64,000 bases of DNA. Source: Curvibacter sp. (GTDB lineage Bacteria; Pseudomonadota; Gammaproteobacteria; Burkholderiales; Burkholderiaceae_C). This document shows positions 26,787-37,439 of the stretch, piece by piece; the stretch's first letter is position 1, and each line of letters opens with the position of its first letter. A model generated the notes under the pieces. The model was not told the origin of the DNA. It did no database searches and was given only the letters and a program-made list of their open reading frames with translations. The translations under genes were made by a program, and so were the position numbers. The stretch covers positions 124,001-188,000 of the forward strand of contig REAW01000006.1 in the NCBI GenBank assembly GCA_004293725.1, written 5' to 3'.

Positions 26787-27572
26787 CTACTTCCCTAACA
26801 GCCTGGCAAACAAGCCACGCCGTTCTGTAGATTCGCCTGCCAAGACCATCAAAACAGAGATATTGTCCCTGCCGCCATTTTCATTTGCGGAAGATATCAA
26901 TAACCCAGCCTTTTGATCCAAGCCCGTTTCTTCGCTAATGATTCTAGCGATTAGTTCATCGTTAACCATATCTGACAAGCCATCTGAGCACATTAGATAC
27001 AAGTCGCCGGGTTCGACAAGATGCTCATTGACATCCAGCATGACCATATCTTCGACTCCAAGAGCTCGGGTCACCAAGTTTTTGATAGAAGAATTTACCG
27101 CTTGCTCTTCGGAAATCAGCCCTGCGTCAATTTGCTCTTGGAGCAGCGAATGGTCCTTGGTGATCTGGCTCAGAATTCCCGCACGCAATCGATAGCATCG
27201 GGAGTCGCCGATGTGCCCCAGAAACAAGCGGTCATCTCTAAACACCCCAACTACCAACGTAGTCCCCATGCCGGCATAGGCAGAGTTGGAGTTAGCCGAG
27301 TTGTAGATGGCCATATTGGCGTTGTCTACGCAAATTTCCATTGCACGTCGTACTTCTTTGGCCTGTGCTGTCGACCCGGCCTCAAGTATCCATCGACTCA
27401 GTTCTGATTTGATAAACGCAGTAGCCATTCCACTGGCTATCTCTCCTGCGTTGTAACCCCCCATTCCATCCGCAAGCACAGCTACTTTTGCATGCTCTTC
27501 AAATGCAATGGAGTCTTCATTGTTATCTCGGGCTCGGCCTTGATCCGTGCGGGCGCAAAACTGGTACATCAT
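26787..27572 (-). CDS. PP2C-family protein serine/threonine phosphatase
   Basis: A 261-residue PP2C (PPM) phosphatase with the ordered metal motifs: RDNNEDS near the N-terminus, VLADGMGGYNAGE near residue 35, GHIGDSRCYRLR near 127, and the C-terminal MCSDGLSDMV and ENGGRDNISVLMV. It removes phosphate from Ser/Thr residues and is the expected antagonist of the kinase encoded 9 bp upstream. ATG 27572 was preferred; an upstream in-frame TTG at 27584 would overlap the kinase stop. Confidence 0.93.
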   Translation of the reverse strand: MMYQFCARTDQGRARDNNEDSIAFEEHAKVAVLADGMGGYNAGEIASGMATAFIKSELSRWILEAGSTAQAKEVRRAMEICVDNANMAIYNSANSNSAYAGMGTTLVVGVFRDDRLFLGHIGDSRCYRLRAGILSQITKDHSLLQEQIDAGLISEEQAVNSSIKNLVTRALGVEDMVMLDVNEHLVEPGDLYLMCSDGLSDMVNDELIARIISEETGLDQKAGLLISSANENGGRDNISVLMVLAGESTERRGLFARLLGK

Positions 27573-27580
27573 TGGCACTG

Positions 27581-30250
27581 TCAAATTTCTATATCGGTTG
27601 ACCCGGATTTGGGCTTATCGGCGGCGCGAACAACGGCTTGCGCCACAGTTTGATCATATGCAACCGCCACATTGGGATTCGTGGCTTCGAAAACGGACGC
27701 TTCCGGCGTTACTGTCTTCAAACTGCTTTCTTCCGCTATGGGCGAAGCTTTAGAAAACGCGGCTTTCAGATCGAATGCTATCTGCTCACCACTTTGGTAC
27801 CGCAGCTCGGGGCGCTTTTGCAACATTAGTCCCACTATGCGCGCCAACTCTGCGGGCAAATCAGGCCGTATCACGCGGATATCTTGGGCCTCTTCATTGG
27901 CAATTTTGAACATCAGCTCCGCCATGGATTCTCCGCGGAATGGCAGCACGCCAGTCAACAATTGAAACAACATCACACCCAAGGAATACAAGTCCGAGCG
28001 GCCATCAACTTTTTTACCCGCCAATTGTTCTGGCGACATAAAGCTAGGGGTCCCCAATACTAGCCCTGTTTTGGTCTTGCTGGAATCAGTGATTCGAGCG
28101 ATTCCGAAGTCTGTCACTTTGACAGTGTCACTTTCACGTTCATACATGATGTTGGCCGGCTTGATGTCACGGTGCACAACCATCTGTTTGTGTGCATATG
28201 CCAATGCCTCGGCCACCCTTGCCACAACACTGGCAACTAACGGCACGGGCAATAGACTACCGCCTTTGCAATATTCCACCATATCACGGCCTTTGAGGAA
28301 CTCCATGGCGATATACGCCAAGTCGTGTTCTTCACCGGCGTCAAAGATGGTGACAATATTTTGATGTTGCAGGCGCCCCGCCGTTTCAGCTTCACGGAAA
28401 AAGCGTTCGCGCGCGTCTACCAGCTCCTCTCCAGCGAACTCCTGGCTTAGTGCCATGGTCTTGATGGCCACTACACGCCCGATTTTCGGGTCTTTGCCCA
28501 AATAGACCACCCCCATCGCACCTTTGCCAAGCTCTTTTTCTACTTGATAGCGTCCCAACATAGGTTTTTCCACGGCCCCGCCGTCCAGAAGCATGGTTCC
28601 CCCTGGGTGACCACCACTACCCAACATAACGGTCTCAGACAGGTTTTTAGCCCGACTCAACTTGGTCTTGATGTCCTTGTACGACGGGTCATAGCTCGCC
28701 ATATGCTCGTACACCGCTTCTGCCTTGTTGAATTGGCGTTTGCGCTCAAAGTCCAAGGCCAGGCTATACATATTTCCCATGACCGCTTCGTTCAAAGGGA
28801 CTCTCCGGAAGCGGTCAAAGGCCATATCTAGCTGCCCTTGGCCTTGCAGGGCCAAGCCCATCATGCGGCTAGTTTCCGCCGACTCTTCATCGGCCTTGAC
28901 CTTGCCGGCCTCCGTCATCAGGAATCGTTTGGTTGTCAATGCGAGGTGGCCCAACACGAGGACTGACGCTGGAAATACGAGCTGGACCCATGTGGCTCCA
29001 CCAGACAGTAAGCCGAACTCTGTAAGCAACAACAATACAAAAAAACCCAGGGTGACAGCTGCAGCGGTTCCGGCGCCCAATCGTGGCAAGGCCCACACGA
29101 TGTAGGCTGCAACCAACAAGAATGCCCCCAAACTCGCCCACACACCCCAAGCGGGCTGCAAAATGAAGTGCTCACTCAAGATACTCGAGGTGATATGCGC
29201 AATGGTTTCTGCAGGCGAGAGTGATGAATACCCCGGCACAGGGAATTGCACGCCAACACCTGCCGCAGTGGCACCGATAACTACGATTTTGTCTGTGTAT
29301 TTGCTGGCCGGTATCTTGCCGGACAACACATCAAAGAATGAATCGACTGCAAATGCGGGTTTGCCTTCGTGCCCTTTGTAGAACTGGGGAAGCATCAGTC
29401 CGGTTTCGTTGGTTTTGACTTTTAACTTTCCAAGTTGGACTGATTCGCCGGAATTTAAGCGGATGTCCGATGCATTCAAGTTCAAACTATTGGCGGCGGC
29501 CAAAAGCGCCATGGAAGGGATTGCCTTGCCGTAATAGTTCACGAGCAACGGTTGAAAGCGCACCGCTCCATCGACATCTGTGAGCTGATTCAGATGACCA
29601 ATGCCCACTGCGGCGGTGCCCAATGTCGCCAATGGCTGTTGGCCGCGTTGGGCCTGTATCGAATAACCATTGTTTTCATCCACCGCGCTTTTGGCTACAT
29701 AGGCAGGCAGTGGCTCGTCGGGGCGCCCCTGCGGCTCGCCCAAAACATAGACCGAAGGAAGCAACACATTACCAGCGGCCTGTATGCTTGCCGACAGCTT
29801 GGCATCGGTATCCAAGGATTGCTCGGCCTCTGCTATCAACTGCAGTAACTGGGAATTGGGCTCAGACCCATCCGCAGGGGCATTGACTGCAACTTTTAAT
29901 TTTTGAATGAACTGCAGGCCAGGGTCCACTTGGGGCTCAAAAAAGAAGGCAGTGTGCGCAATCGTTTTGACTTTGGCATCCGCAAGTTGATCAATCAACT
30001 TGGCGTGGACATCTCTAGGCCATGGCCAGCGCCCAATATTGGCAATGCTTTGATCATCAATGGCGATGACTGCCACTCGATCTGATGGCTGGCGGGAGGT
30101 AGTGGTACTGGCAAAGTCGTAAAAGCGGCGCTCCAATGTGCCAACAAAATCAGTAGCGATGTGAAGGCCAACTGCAGCCAACACCACAGCAATGCCCGCA
30201 AACCAGTCGGTACGCCAAAATTCCTTTGCCGCTAACGCACGTTTCGCCAC
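27581..30250 (-). CDS. CHASE2-domain membrane serine/threonine protein kinase
   Basis: The 889-residue product has an N-terminal anchor, an extracytoplasmic CHASE2 domain (about 35-340; VAVIAIDDQSIANIGRWPWPR) and membrane segments near 360-440. A TPR-like helical linker (NEAVMGNMYSLALDFERKRQFNKAEAVYEHM) precedes a Hanks-type kinase domain from about 565 to 835. Kinase motifs: glycine loop LGKGAMGVVYLG, VAIK lysine, catalytic HRDIKPANIM near 692, DFGIAR and SPEQ. The CHASE2 domain resembles that of the cyclase in the same operon, so two outputs may share one type of stimulus. It is the first gene of the operon; the 190-bp gap upstream should hold the promoter. Confidence 0.93.
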   Translation of the reverse strand: MAKRALAAKEFWRTDWFAGIAVVLAAVGLHIATDFVGTLERRFYDFASTTTSRQPSDRVAVIAIDDQSIANIGRWPWPRDVHAKLIDQLADAKVKTIAHTAFFFEPQVDPGLQFIQKLKVAVNAPADGSEPNSQLLQLIAEAEQSLDTDAKLSASIQAAGNVLLPSVYVLGEPQGRPDEPLPAYVAKSAVDENNGYSIQAQRGQQPLATLGTAAVGIGHLNQLTDVDGAVRFQPLLVNYYGKAIPSMALLAAANSLNLNASDIRLNSGESVQLGKLKVKTNETGLMLPQFYKGHEGKPAFAVDSFFDVLSGKIPASKYTDKIVVIGATAAGVGVQFPVPGYSSLSPAETIAHITSSILSEHFILQPAWGVWASLGAFLLVAAYIVWALPRLGAGTAAAVTLGFFVLLLLTEFGLLSGGATWVQLVFPASVLVLGHLALTTKRFLMTEAGKVKADEESAETSRMMGLALQGQGQLDMAFDRFRRVPLNEAVMGNMYSLALDFERKRQFNKAEAVYEHMASYDPSYKDIKTKLSRAKNLSETVMLGSGGHPGGTMLLDGGAVEKPMLGRYQVEKELGKGAMGVVYLGKDPKIGRVVAIKTMALSQEFAGEELVDARERFFREAETAGRLQHQNIVTIFDAGEEHDLAYIAMEFLKGRDMVEYCKGGSLLPVPLVASVVARVAEALAYAHKQMVVHRDIKPANIMYERESDTVKVTDFGIARITDSSKTKTGLVLGTPSFMSPEQLAGKKVDGRSDLYSLGVMLFQLLTGVLPFRGESMAELMFKIANEEAQDIRVIRPDLPAELARIVGLMLQKRPELRYQSGEQIAFDLKAAFSKASPIAEESSLKTVTPEASVFEATNPNVAVAYDQTVAQAVVRAADKPKSGSTDIEI

Positions 30251-30440
30251 TACGCAACCCTTCGCCCTGTGAGATGCTGATTTTCACCAGCTACTGAGGA
30301 GACCCGGCTTTTACCCCACCGATGATCTGTAAAGTTCTGACAGTATCAGACACTCCTTGGATTCACAAGCCAAAAAGTTGCAGAATTTCCGGCTTTTGAA
30401 TCTGGAGGTTAGCTCTAAACATTGTCGAAACCACGCAATC

Positions 30441-31136
30441 CTAAGCGGATGCGACTCGTTTGCGATGGAGATATCCGAAGGCGTAGACCACTAAAGCACC
30501 GCCTAAGCCAAATGCATAATTCCAAGTCGGCGTTTGAGGCAATATGCTCTTCATTGCAGGGTCACTGTGGGCCATGGTGCCGGCGATCCAGCCCAGTAGC
30601 AGGCCACCCGCGACGATGATCAGGGGAAAACGATCCATCAGCTTCAGAACTAATTGGCTTCCCCAAATGATGATGGGAATACTCACCAACAAACCGAAAA
30701 CTACCAATGGCAGCTGATGATTCGCACTGGCACCAGTGGCCGCACCTGCTATTGCAATAACGTTATCAATACTCATTACCAAGTCTGCAACTATCACGGT
30801 TTTTACGGCCGCCCAGAGCTTGTCACTACCCTGAATGTTGGAATGCTCATCTTCATCTGAAGGTGCCAGTAACTTGACCCCAATCCACACTAATAGTGCC
30901 GCACCAACCAGTTTGAGGAACGGGACCTGCAGCAGGGTTAATGCAAAGGCAATCAACACCACACGCAGCACAATAGCCCCTGCCGTCCCCCACAAAATCC
31001 CTTTCAGACGCTGATGTGCAGGCAATTTGCGACAGGCCAGCGCAATGACCACAGCGTTGTCACCACCCAACAAAATGTCGATCATGATGATTTGGCCGAC
31101 AGCGAGCCAGAAATTAGCCGTTAGAAACTCTTCCAC
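30441..31136 (-). CDS. TerC family integral membrane protein
   Basis: A 231-residue polytopic protein with seven or so hydrophobic segments and the conserved acidic motifs LLGGDNAVVIALACRKLP and VMSIDNVIAIAGAA. TerC-family members handle metal ions, for example Mn2+ efflux or tellurite resistance. The start is set at GTG 31136 (product begins MEEFLTANFW) because AAGGA lies 6 bases upstream and TerC proteins usually begin this way; the frame also permits GTG at 31163. It stands alone between the signalling operon and sucD. Confidence 0.87.
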   Translation of the reverse strand: MEEFLTANFWLAVGQIIMIDILLGGDNAVVIALACRKLPAHQRLKGILWGTAGAIVLRVVLIAFALTLLQVPFLKLVGAALLVWIGVKLLAPSDEDEHSNIQGSDKLWAAVKTVIVADLVMSIDNVIAIAGAATGASANHQLPLVVFGLLVSIPIIIWGSQLVLKLMDRFPLIIVAGGLLLGWIAGTMAHSDPAMKSILPQTPTWNYAFGLGGALVVYAFGYLHRKRVASA

Positions 31137-31175
31137 GTTGTGTCCTTGTACGGATTGGGTCACCCCAAAATACCA

Positions 31176-31206
31176 AAGCCGGATTGCCCCTTAGGACATC
31201 CGGCTT
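31176..31206 (-). terminator. Terminator-like hairpin after sucCD
   Basis: Perfect 9-bp arms AAGCCGGAT / ATCCGGCTT enclose a 13-nt loop, followed on the minus strand by a T-rich stretch (TTTGGTATTTT). It lies about 40 bp beyond the sucD stop; a second, weaker hairpin (AGCCAG/CTGGCT) sits right at the stop codon. Confidence 0.65.
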
Positions 31207-31247
31207 GTGTGAAGGTAAATGAGCCAGCCTTCGATTGATGCTCTGGC

Positions 31248-32141
31248 TTACAGCATCGCCTTGAGCAGCTTGGCCATTTCAGATGGGTTACGGGTTACCT
31301 TGAAGCCGCACTCTTCCATTACGGCTAGCTTGGCATCTGCAGTGTCGGCACCACCGGAAATCAGGGCGCCAGCATGTCCCATCCGCTTTCCGGGTGGTGC
31401 CGTCACGCCAGCAATAAAGCCAACGATCGGTTTTTTCATGTTCAGCTTGCACCAGCGAGCCGCTTCAGCTTCATCAGGACCGCCAATTTCGCCAATCATA
31501 ATGACCGCATCGGTATCGGGGTCGTCATTAAATGCTTGCATCACGTCGATATGCTTTAGGCCATTAATGGGGTCGCCACCAATGCCAACCGCGCTAGACT
31601 GGCCCAGGCCGATTTCGGTCAGTTGAGCAACCGCTTCATAGGTCAAAGTACCGGAACGGGACACCACACCAATGCGGCCCTTGCGGTGAATGTGGCCTGG
31701 CATGATGCCGATCTTGATCTCGTCGGGCGTGATCAAGCCGGGGCAGTTGGGGCCGAGCAACAGCGTCTTTTTGCCGCCAGCAGCCTCTTTGGCCTTCATC
31801 TTGTTGCGCACTTCCAGCATGTCGCGGACCGGAATACCTTCGGTAATACAGATTGCCAGATCCAGATCTGCTTCTACAGCTTCCCAAATGGCGGCAGCGG
31901 CGCCGGATGGCGGCACATAGATCACCGACACCGTGGCGCCGGTTTCCGATGCAGCTTCCTTCACGGACGCATAAATTGGAATGTTGAAGATCGACTCGCC
32001 AGCCTTCTTGGGGTTGACGCCTGCAACAAACGCGTTTTTGCCGTTTGCGTATTCTTGGCACTTTTCCGTGTGGAACTGACCGGTCTTGCCGGTAATGCCC
32101 TGGGTGATGACTTTGGTGTCTTTGTTGATAAAGATCGACAT
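31248..32141 (-). CDS. sucD: Succinate-CoA ligase subunit alpha
   Basis: The 297-residue alpha subunit binds CoA and carries the phosphorylated histidine of succinyl-CoA synthetase, the substrate-level phosphorylation step of the TCA cycle. Seen: N-terminal VITQGITGKTGQFHTEK, the CoA-binding VNPKKAGE, LLGPNCPGLI, GIGGDPINGL, and the GHAGALISGG active-site histidine region near residue 245. sucC lies 9 bp upstream on the same strand. Confidence 0.97.
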   Translation of the reverse strand: MSIFINKDTKVITQGITGKTGQFHTEKCQEYANGKNAFVAGVNPKKAGESIFNIPIYASVKEAASETGATVSVIYVPPSGAAAAIWEAVEADLDLAICITEGIPVRDMLEVRNKMKAKEAAGGKKTLLLGPNCPGLITPDEIKIGIMPGHIHRKGRIGVVSRSGTLTYEAVAQLTEIGLGQSSAVGIGGDPINGLKHIDVMQAFNDDPDTDAVIMIGEIGGPDEAEAARWCKLNMKKPIVGFIAGVTAPPGKRMGHAGALISGGADTADAKLAVMEECGFKVTRNPSEMAKLLKAML

Positions 32142-32150
32142 GGTATTTCC

Positions 32151-33317
<1,167 letters not shown>

Positions 33318-33516
33318 GACGTCTCTCTCTGGACTGGACAATTTTCACCATGCCGCAACATGAAATTGCAAGCACATGGCACTGGACACATCAGCCCGCG
33401 ACTGTATCATGGTGCGTTGCACAATACTTGTGCCAGGCTTACAGCCCAGCAGGCTCTAAGGCGCGATACATGATTCTGGCCCTATTGCATCCTCTTGTTG
33501 ACGAATGACACATGTA

Positions 33517-34452
33517 ATGAAAAAGATCTTTATTGATGGCGAAGCCGGCACCACAGGGCTGCAGATTCGTGAACGCCTGCAGGCTATGCCACAGGTCGAA
33601 ATCATCAGCATTGACCCAGCGTTGCGCAAGGACCCACAAGCAAAACGCGCGCTGATTGCCCAATCTGATTTGGTTGTTCTGTGCCTGCATGATGACGCCG
33701 CGCTCGAGACCGTGGCCATGGTCGACGGGCTGGAGAAAGAAACCGGCCGCCCCGGGCCCCGCATTATTGATGCGTCCACCGCACACCGCACCGCCGCTGG
33801 CTGGGTCTATGGATTTCCTGAATTGACCGCCAGTCAACGCGACGCCGTAGCAAATGCCCGCCGTGTGAGCAACCCTGGTTGTTATGCCACTGGCGCCATT
33901 GCGTTGATTCGTCCGTTGGTAGATGCGGGATTGCTACCTATTGAATTTCCGGTGTGCCTGCCATCCGTAAGCGGTTATTCCGGCGGGGGGCGGACCATGA
34001 TCGAGGCGTATGCGCAGGGAACGGCCTCTCCCTACGAGCTGTACGCCCTGGGACTCAAACACAAGCACATTCCCGAGATCATGAAATACACCGGCCTCAG
34101 CCGGCGCCCGCTTTTTATTCCTGCGGTCGGCAACTTCAAGCAAGGCATGCTGGTGCAGCTTCCTTTGCACCTAGACATGCTTCCCGGCAAACCCACTGCG
34201 CACGACTTGCACATGGCCCTGCACAAGCATTACTCGGGTAGCACCTGGGTTACGGTCGAGCCGACAACACCGGATTTGAAGTTGGATGCAGCGGCACTGG
34301 CCGATACCAATAAATTGGAACTGCGCGTGTTCGCTAATGATGCGGCCGCCGATGGCTTTGCCCATGCCGTTCTTGTGGCCCGCTTGGACAACCTTGGCAA
34401 AGGGGCCAGTGGTGCAGCCGTACAAAACCTTCAACTGATGCTCGGGCTGTAA
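33517..34452 (+). CDS. argC: N-acetyl-gamma-glutamyl-phosphate reductase (type 2)
   Basis: ArgC performs the NADPH-dependent reduction of N-acetylglutamyl phosphate in arginine biosynthesis. The 311-residue length and the opening [20 protein letters not shown] identify the shorter type 2 ArgC. The catalytic cysteine lies in [17 protein letters not shown] near residue 122, followed by [15 protein letters not shown] 33517 starts directly before the conserved strand; ATG 33505 is also in frame. No other arg gene is adjacent. Confidence 0.92.
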   Translation: MKKIFIDGEAGTTGLQIRERLQAMPQVEIISIDPALRKDPQAKRALIAQSDLVVLCLHDDAALETVAMVDGLEKETGRPGPRIIDASTAHRTAAGWVYGFPELTASQRDAVANARRVSNPGCYATGAIALIRPLVDAGLLPIEFPVCLPSVSGYSGGGRTMIEAYAQGTASPYELYALGLKHKHIPEIMKYTGLSRRPLFIPAVGNFKQGMLVQLPLHLDMLPGKPTAHDLHMALHKHYSGSTWVTVEPTTPDLKLDAAALADTNKLELRVFANDAAADGFAHAVLVARLDNLGKGASGAAVQNLQLMLGL

Positions 34453-34460
34453 GGCTCCAC

Positions 34461-34919
34461 CTAATCCTCATTGGAGCCTGACACCACTTTGCGGATGGTG
34501 TCTCCTGCAAAACCCCGGCTGGCCAAAAAGCGCACCTGCTTTCCGCGCTCCGCGGTATCCGCGGGTTGGCGGCCAAACCTTTTGCGCCAGATCTGCTGCG
34601 CACGCTCCAGCTCTGTGGCACGCAAGGCCTGAACGGCCGTGGCAACTGCTTCTGGCTCCAGCCCTTTTGCTTGCAGTTCCTGCTTGATACGCGAGGCACC
34701 CAGCTTGGATGCCCGCCGATGCACAACCGACTCCAACACCCGCTCCTCATTGATGAAGCCCTTGGCCTGCAGGGCGTCCAGCACCTTCATTAGTGCCCCC
34801 GGCTCACCCTCATGGAGCGCTAGCTTGCGCTCCAACTCCGCCCGCGAATGCTCTCGGGAGCTGAGCAGGCGCAGCGCCCGCCCTGTCAATGACAGCTCCT
34901 GTTTTGCTCCTGTTTTCAT
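34461..34919 (-). CDS. recX: Regulatory protein RecX
   Basis: A 152-residue RecX: helical repeats with LTGRALRLLSSREHSRAELERKL, ALQAKGFINEERVLESVVHRRA, and the C-terminal RKQ-type helix region. RecX binds within the RecA filament groove and restrains its activity. It lies 38 bp downstream of recA on the same strand. The start codon at 34919, and the alternative at 34940, fall inside the dispersed repeat copy 4, so the recA-recX junction is built from repeat sequence. Confidence 0.9.
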   Translation of the reverse strand: MKTGAKQELSLTGRALRLLSSREHSRAELERKLALHEGEPGALMKVLDALQAKGFINEERVLESVVHRRASKLGASRIKQELQAKGLEPEAVATAVQALRATELERAQQIWRKRFGRQPADTAERGKQVRFLASRGFAGDTIRKVVSGSNED

Positions 34920-34957
34920 AGCTACCAGCGAAACATCCACGAGAGATAGAGGCTAAT
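34898..34957. repeat. Dispersed repeat, copy 4, spanning the recA-recX junction
   Basis: On the minus strand the interval reads AAATTAGCCTCTATC...GGTAGCTATGAAAACAGG, aligning with copies 1-3 (AAATNGGCCTCTAG...AGCTA). It contains the recX start codon and abuts the recA stop. The flanking 15-mer AAAACAGGAGCTGTC (34891-34905, minus) recurs exactly inside topB at 43533-43547. Confidence 0.55.
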
Positions 34958-36058
34958 TTACTCCGTTTTTTCGGCTTTGTCCGCCTTTTTACCTTTGGCC
35001 TTGACCTCAGGCTCCGCTACCGGCAGCAAGGGGATGCCCAATGACTCGCGCACTTTGTTCTCGATCTCCACCGACAGCACAGGGTTTTCGCGCAGAAACT
35101 CGCGGGCATTGTCGCGACCCTGGCCAATTTTCTCGCCTTGGTAGGCATACCAAGCACCAGATTTTTCCAAAATACCTGCACTCACTCCCATGTCGATGAT
35201 TTCGCCGTGACGACTGATGCCCTCACCAAACAGAATGTCGAATTCAGCCGTCTTGAATGGCGGGCTGACCTTGTTTTTGACCACCTTGACTTTGGTCTCG
35301 TTACCAATGGCCTCTTCGCCTTTCTTGATGGTGCCGGTGCGGCGTATGTCCAGGCGCACAGATGCATAAAACTTCAATGCATTGCCGCCGGTGGTGGTCT
35401 CAGGAGAACCGAACATCACGCCAATCTTCATGCGGATTTGGTTAATGAAGATAACCATGCAGTTGGTTTTTTTGATGTGAGCCGTGAGCTTGCGCAGGGC
35501 TTGGCTCATCAGGCGGGCCTGCAAACCTGGCAGAGAGTCGCCCATCTCGCCTTCCAGCTCTGCCTTGGGGGTCAATGCGGCGACGGAATCCACGATGATC
35601 AGGTCCACCGCACCGGAGCGGACCAAGCTGTCCACAATTTCCAACGCTTGCTCACCGGTGTCGGGCTGGCTGATCAGCAGGTCCTGCAAGTTGACGCCCA
35701 GTTTTTGCGCGTACTGCACATCCAACGCGTGCTCTGCATCCACAAAGGCGCATTGCCCTCCCTGCTTTTGCATCTCGGCAATCACCTGTAGCGTCAAGGT
35801 GGTTTTGCCTGACGACTCCGGGCCATAGATTTCCACCACGCGGCCACGGGGCAGGCCACCTACGCCCAGCGCAATGTCCAAACCCAAAGAGCCGGTAGAA
35901 ACCACCTGAATGTCTTCAATCACTTCCCCTTCGCCCAAACGCATGATGGTGCCCTTGCCAAACTGTTTTTCAATTTGGGCCAGTGCCACTTGCAGGGCTT
36001 TGGCTTTCTCAGCATTGGCGCCATTCATGTTGGCGGGGTTCTTGACGGGAGCGTCCAT
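34958..36058 (-). CDS. recA: Recombinase RecA
   Basis: The 366-residue RecA drives homologous recombination and LexA cleavage. Visible are the N-terminal [17 protein letters not shown], Walker [11 protein letters not shown], the [15 protein letters not shown] and [12 protein letters not shown] blocks, loop L2 [17 protein letters not shown], and a Lys/Glu-rich tail. AGGAGAT lies just upstream of ATG 36058. A LexA-like box lies in the promoter region. Confidence 0.98.
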   Translation of the reverse strand: MDAPVKNPANMNGANAEKAKALQVALAQIEKQFGKGTIMRLGEGEVIEDIQVVSTGSLGLDIALGVGGLPRGRVVEIYGPESSGKTTLTLQVIAEMQKQGGQCAFVDAEHALDVQYAQKLGVNLQDLLISQPDTGEQALEIVDSLVRSGAVDLIIVDSVAALTPKAELEGEMGDSLPGLQARLMSQALRKLTAHIKKTNCMVIFINQIRMKIGVMFGSPETTTGGNALKFYASVRLDIRRTGTIKKGEEAIGNETKVKVVKNKVSPPFKTAEFDILFGEGISRHGEIIDMGVSAGILEKSGAWYAYQGEKIGQGRDNAREFLRENPVLSVEIENKVRESLGIPLLPVAEPEVKAKGKKADKAEKTE

Positions 36059-36120
36059 GAAATATCTCCTTAAAAAGCTATGGATAGGCGCATCACAGAA
36101 GGTCTGGAATTAATAACAGG

Positions 36121-36136
36121 CTGGATGCTTGAACAG
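36121..36136 (-). promoter_or_regulatory. LexA-like SOS box upstream of recA
   Basis: On the minus strand the site reads CTGTTCAAGCATCCAG, that is CTGT-N8-CCAG, one base from the consensus CTGT-N8-ACAG. It lies 63 bp upstream of the recA start, the expected place for SOS control. Confidence 0.6.
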
Positions 36137-36202
36137 TAGTTTAAACGCCAACCATGGATCGCGTAAACATGTTTTATAGTCAGTTTGCATTACTATTTGT
36201 TG

Positions 36203-36685
36203 ATGCCGGAACTCACTTTTTCAAGCAACGACACATGGCGCCAGAACCACCTAGGTCATTGGCTGCGTTTAGCGCTGAATCGTTTTGACGCGCGAGTGCT
36301 GACACTCATGGCCCACCATCCAGGCGTGTCACTGGGGCTGTCTAACCTTGCCGAGCGCGGGCAGGTTGGCGCGGCCCATATTCACATCACCCGACACCTT
36401 GACTTGGAAGGCTCGCGCCTGACCGAGTTAGCCCAACGCGCCGGCATGACCAAGCAGGCCATGGGCACGCTGGTGACCCAGTGCGAAGCCTGGGGCATGG
36501 TCGATCGCGTAGGCGACCCCGCAGACGCTCGTGCACGCCGCATCAAATTTACAGCTACCGGGCTGGCTTGGCTCAGCGCCTACCAAGACGCAGTCGCACA
36601 GGCCGAGGGTGAGCTAAGGCAAGCCGTGAGCTCGGAGGTTGCAACCGTCATTGCACTGGGCCTGGAAGCCTATAACAGTGGCTAA
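36203..36685 (+). CDS. MarR-family transcriptional regulator
   Basis: A 160-residue winged-helix protein. The recognition region is SRLTELAQRAGMTKQAMGTLVTQCEAWGMVDRVGDPADARARRIKFTATG (in segments: helix LTELAQRAGMTKQAMG, wing DPADARARRIKF), characteristic of MarR. The N-terminal helices (LGHWLRLALNRFDARVLTLM) form the dimer interface. It is divergent from recA and just upstream of a two-component pair; its ligand and target are unknown. Confidence 0.82.
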   Translation: MPELTFSSNDTWRQNHLGHWLRLALNRFDARVLTLMAHHPGVSLGLSNLAERGQVGAAHIHITRHLDLEGSRLTELAQRAGMTKQAMGTLVTQCEAWGMVDRVGDPADARARRIKFTATGLAWLSAYQDAVAQAEGELRQAVSSEVATVIALGLEAYNSG

Positions 36686-36752
36686 TCGCCCCCACCCCAT
36701 GCACTAGCGCACGCCTAGAATGGCAGCCATAACACCGAGCGAGGAGACACCC

Positions 36753-37427
36753 ATGCGATTACTCATAGCTGAAGATGACCAGGTTCTGGCAGATGGCCTG
36801 CTCCGCGCCCTGCGCAGTGCTGGCGCAGCCGTTGACCACGTGGCCAGTGGTACTGAGGCAGATGCAGCACTCATGACCAACACCGAGTTCGACCTTCTGA
36901 TCCTAGACCTGGGCCTCCCCAAGATGCATGGACTTGAGGTGCTCAAGAAACTGCGTGCCAGAGGTTCCTCGCTTCCTGTGCTTATTCTGACCGCCGCCGA
37001 CAGCGTGGATGAACGGGTGAAGGGCCTGGATTACGGCGCAGATGACTACATGGCCAAACCCTTCAGCCTGCAAGAACTTGAGGCGCGCGTACGCGCCCTC
37101 GTGCGCCGCGGCATGGGCGCGACCTCGGCCTTCATCAAGCACGGACCACTGACATACGACCAAGCGGGCCGGGTAGCCACTATCGACGGCAAAATGGTGG
37201 AGCTGTCTGCACGTGAATTGGGCTTGCTGGAGGTGTTACTCCAGCGGGCCGGCCGCTTGGTTAGCAAAGATCAACTGGTGGAGCGCTTGTGCGAATGGGG
37301 CGAAGAGGTCAGCAACAATGCCATCGAGGTCTACATCCACCGGCTGCGAAAGAAGATCGAAAAGGGGCCTATCCGCATTGCCACAGTCCGCGGATTGGGG
37401 TACTGCCTCGAGAAGATCGCCCCTTAA
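36753..37427 (+). CDS. OmpR-family response regulator (TctD/QseB-like)
   Basis: A 224-residue regulator: receiver domain with acidic pocket EDD (residues 7-9), phospho-acceptor Asp51 in LLILDLGLP, Thr in ILTAADS and Lys in MAKPFS, then a C-terminal winged helix (LSARELGLLEVLLQRAGRLVSKDQLVERL, TVRGLGYCLE). GAGGAGA lies upstream of ATG 36753. It is followed 12 bp later by its sensor kinase, whose N-terminus points to a TctD/TctE-type pair. Confidence 0.92.
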   Translation: MRLLIAEDDQVLADGLLRALRSAGAAVDHVASGTEADAALMTNTEFDLLILDLGLPKMHGLEVLKKLRARGSSLPVLILTAADSVDERVKGLDYGADDYMAKPFSLQELEARVRALVRRGMGATSAFIKHGPLTYDQAGRVATIDGKMVELSARELGLLEVLLQRAGRLVSKDQLVERLCEWGEEVSNNAIEVYIHRLRKKIEKGPIRIATVRGLGYCLEKIAP

Positions 37428-37439
37428 CCTCCCCACCGC

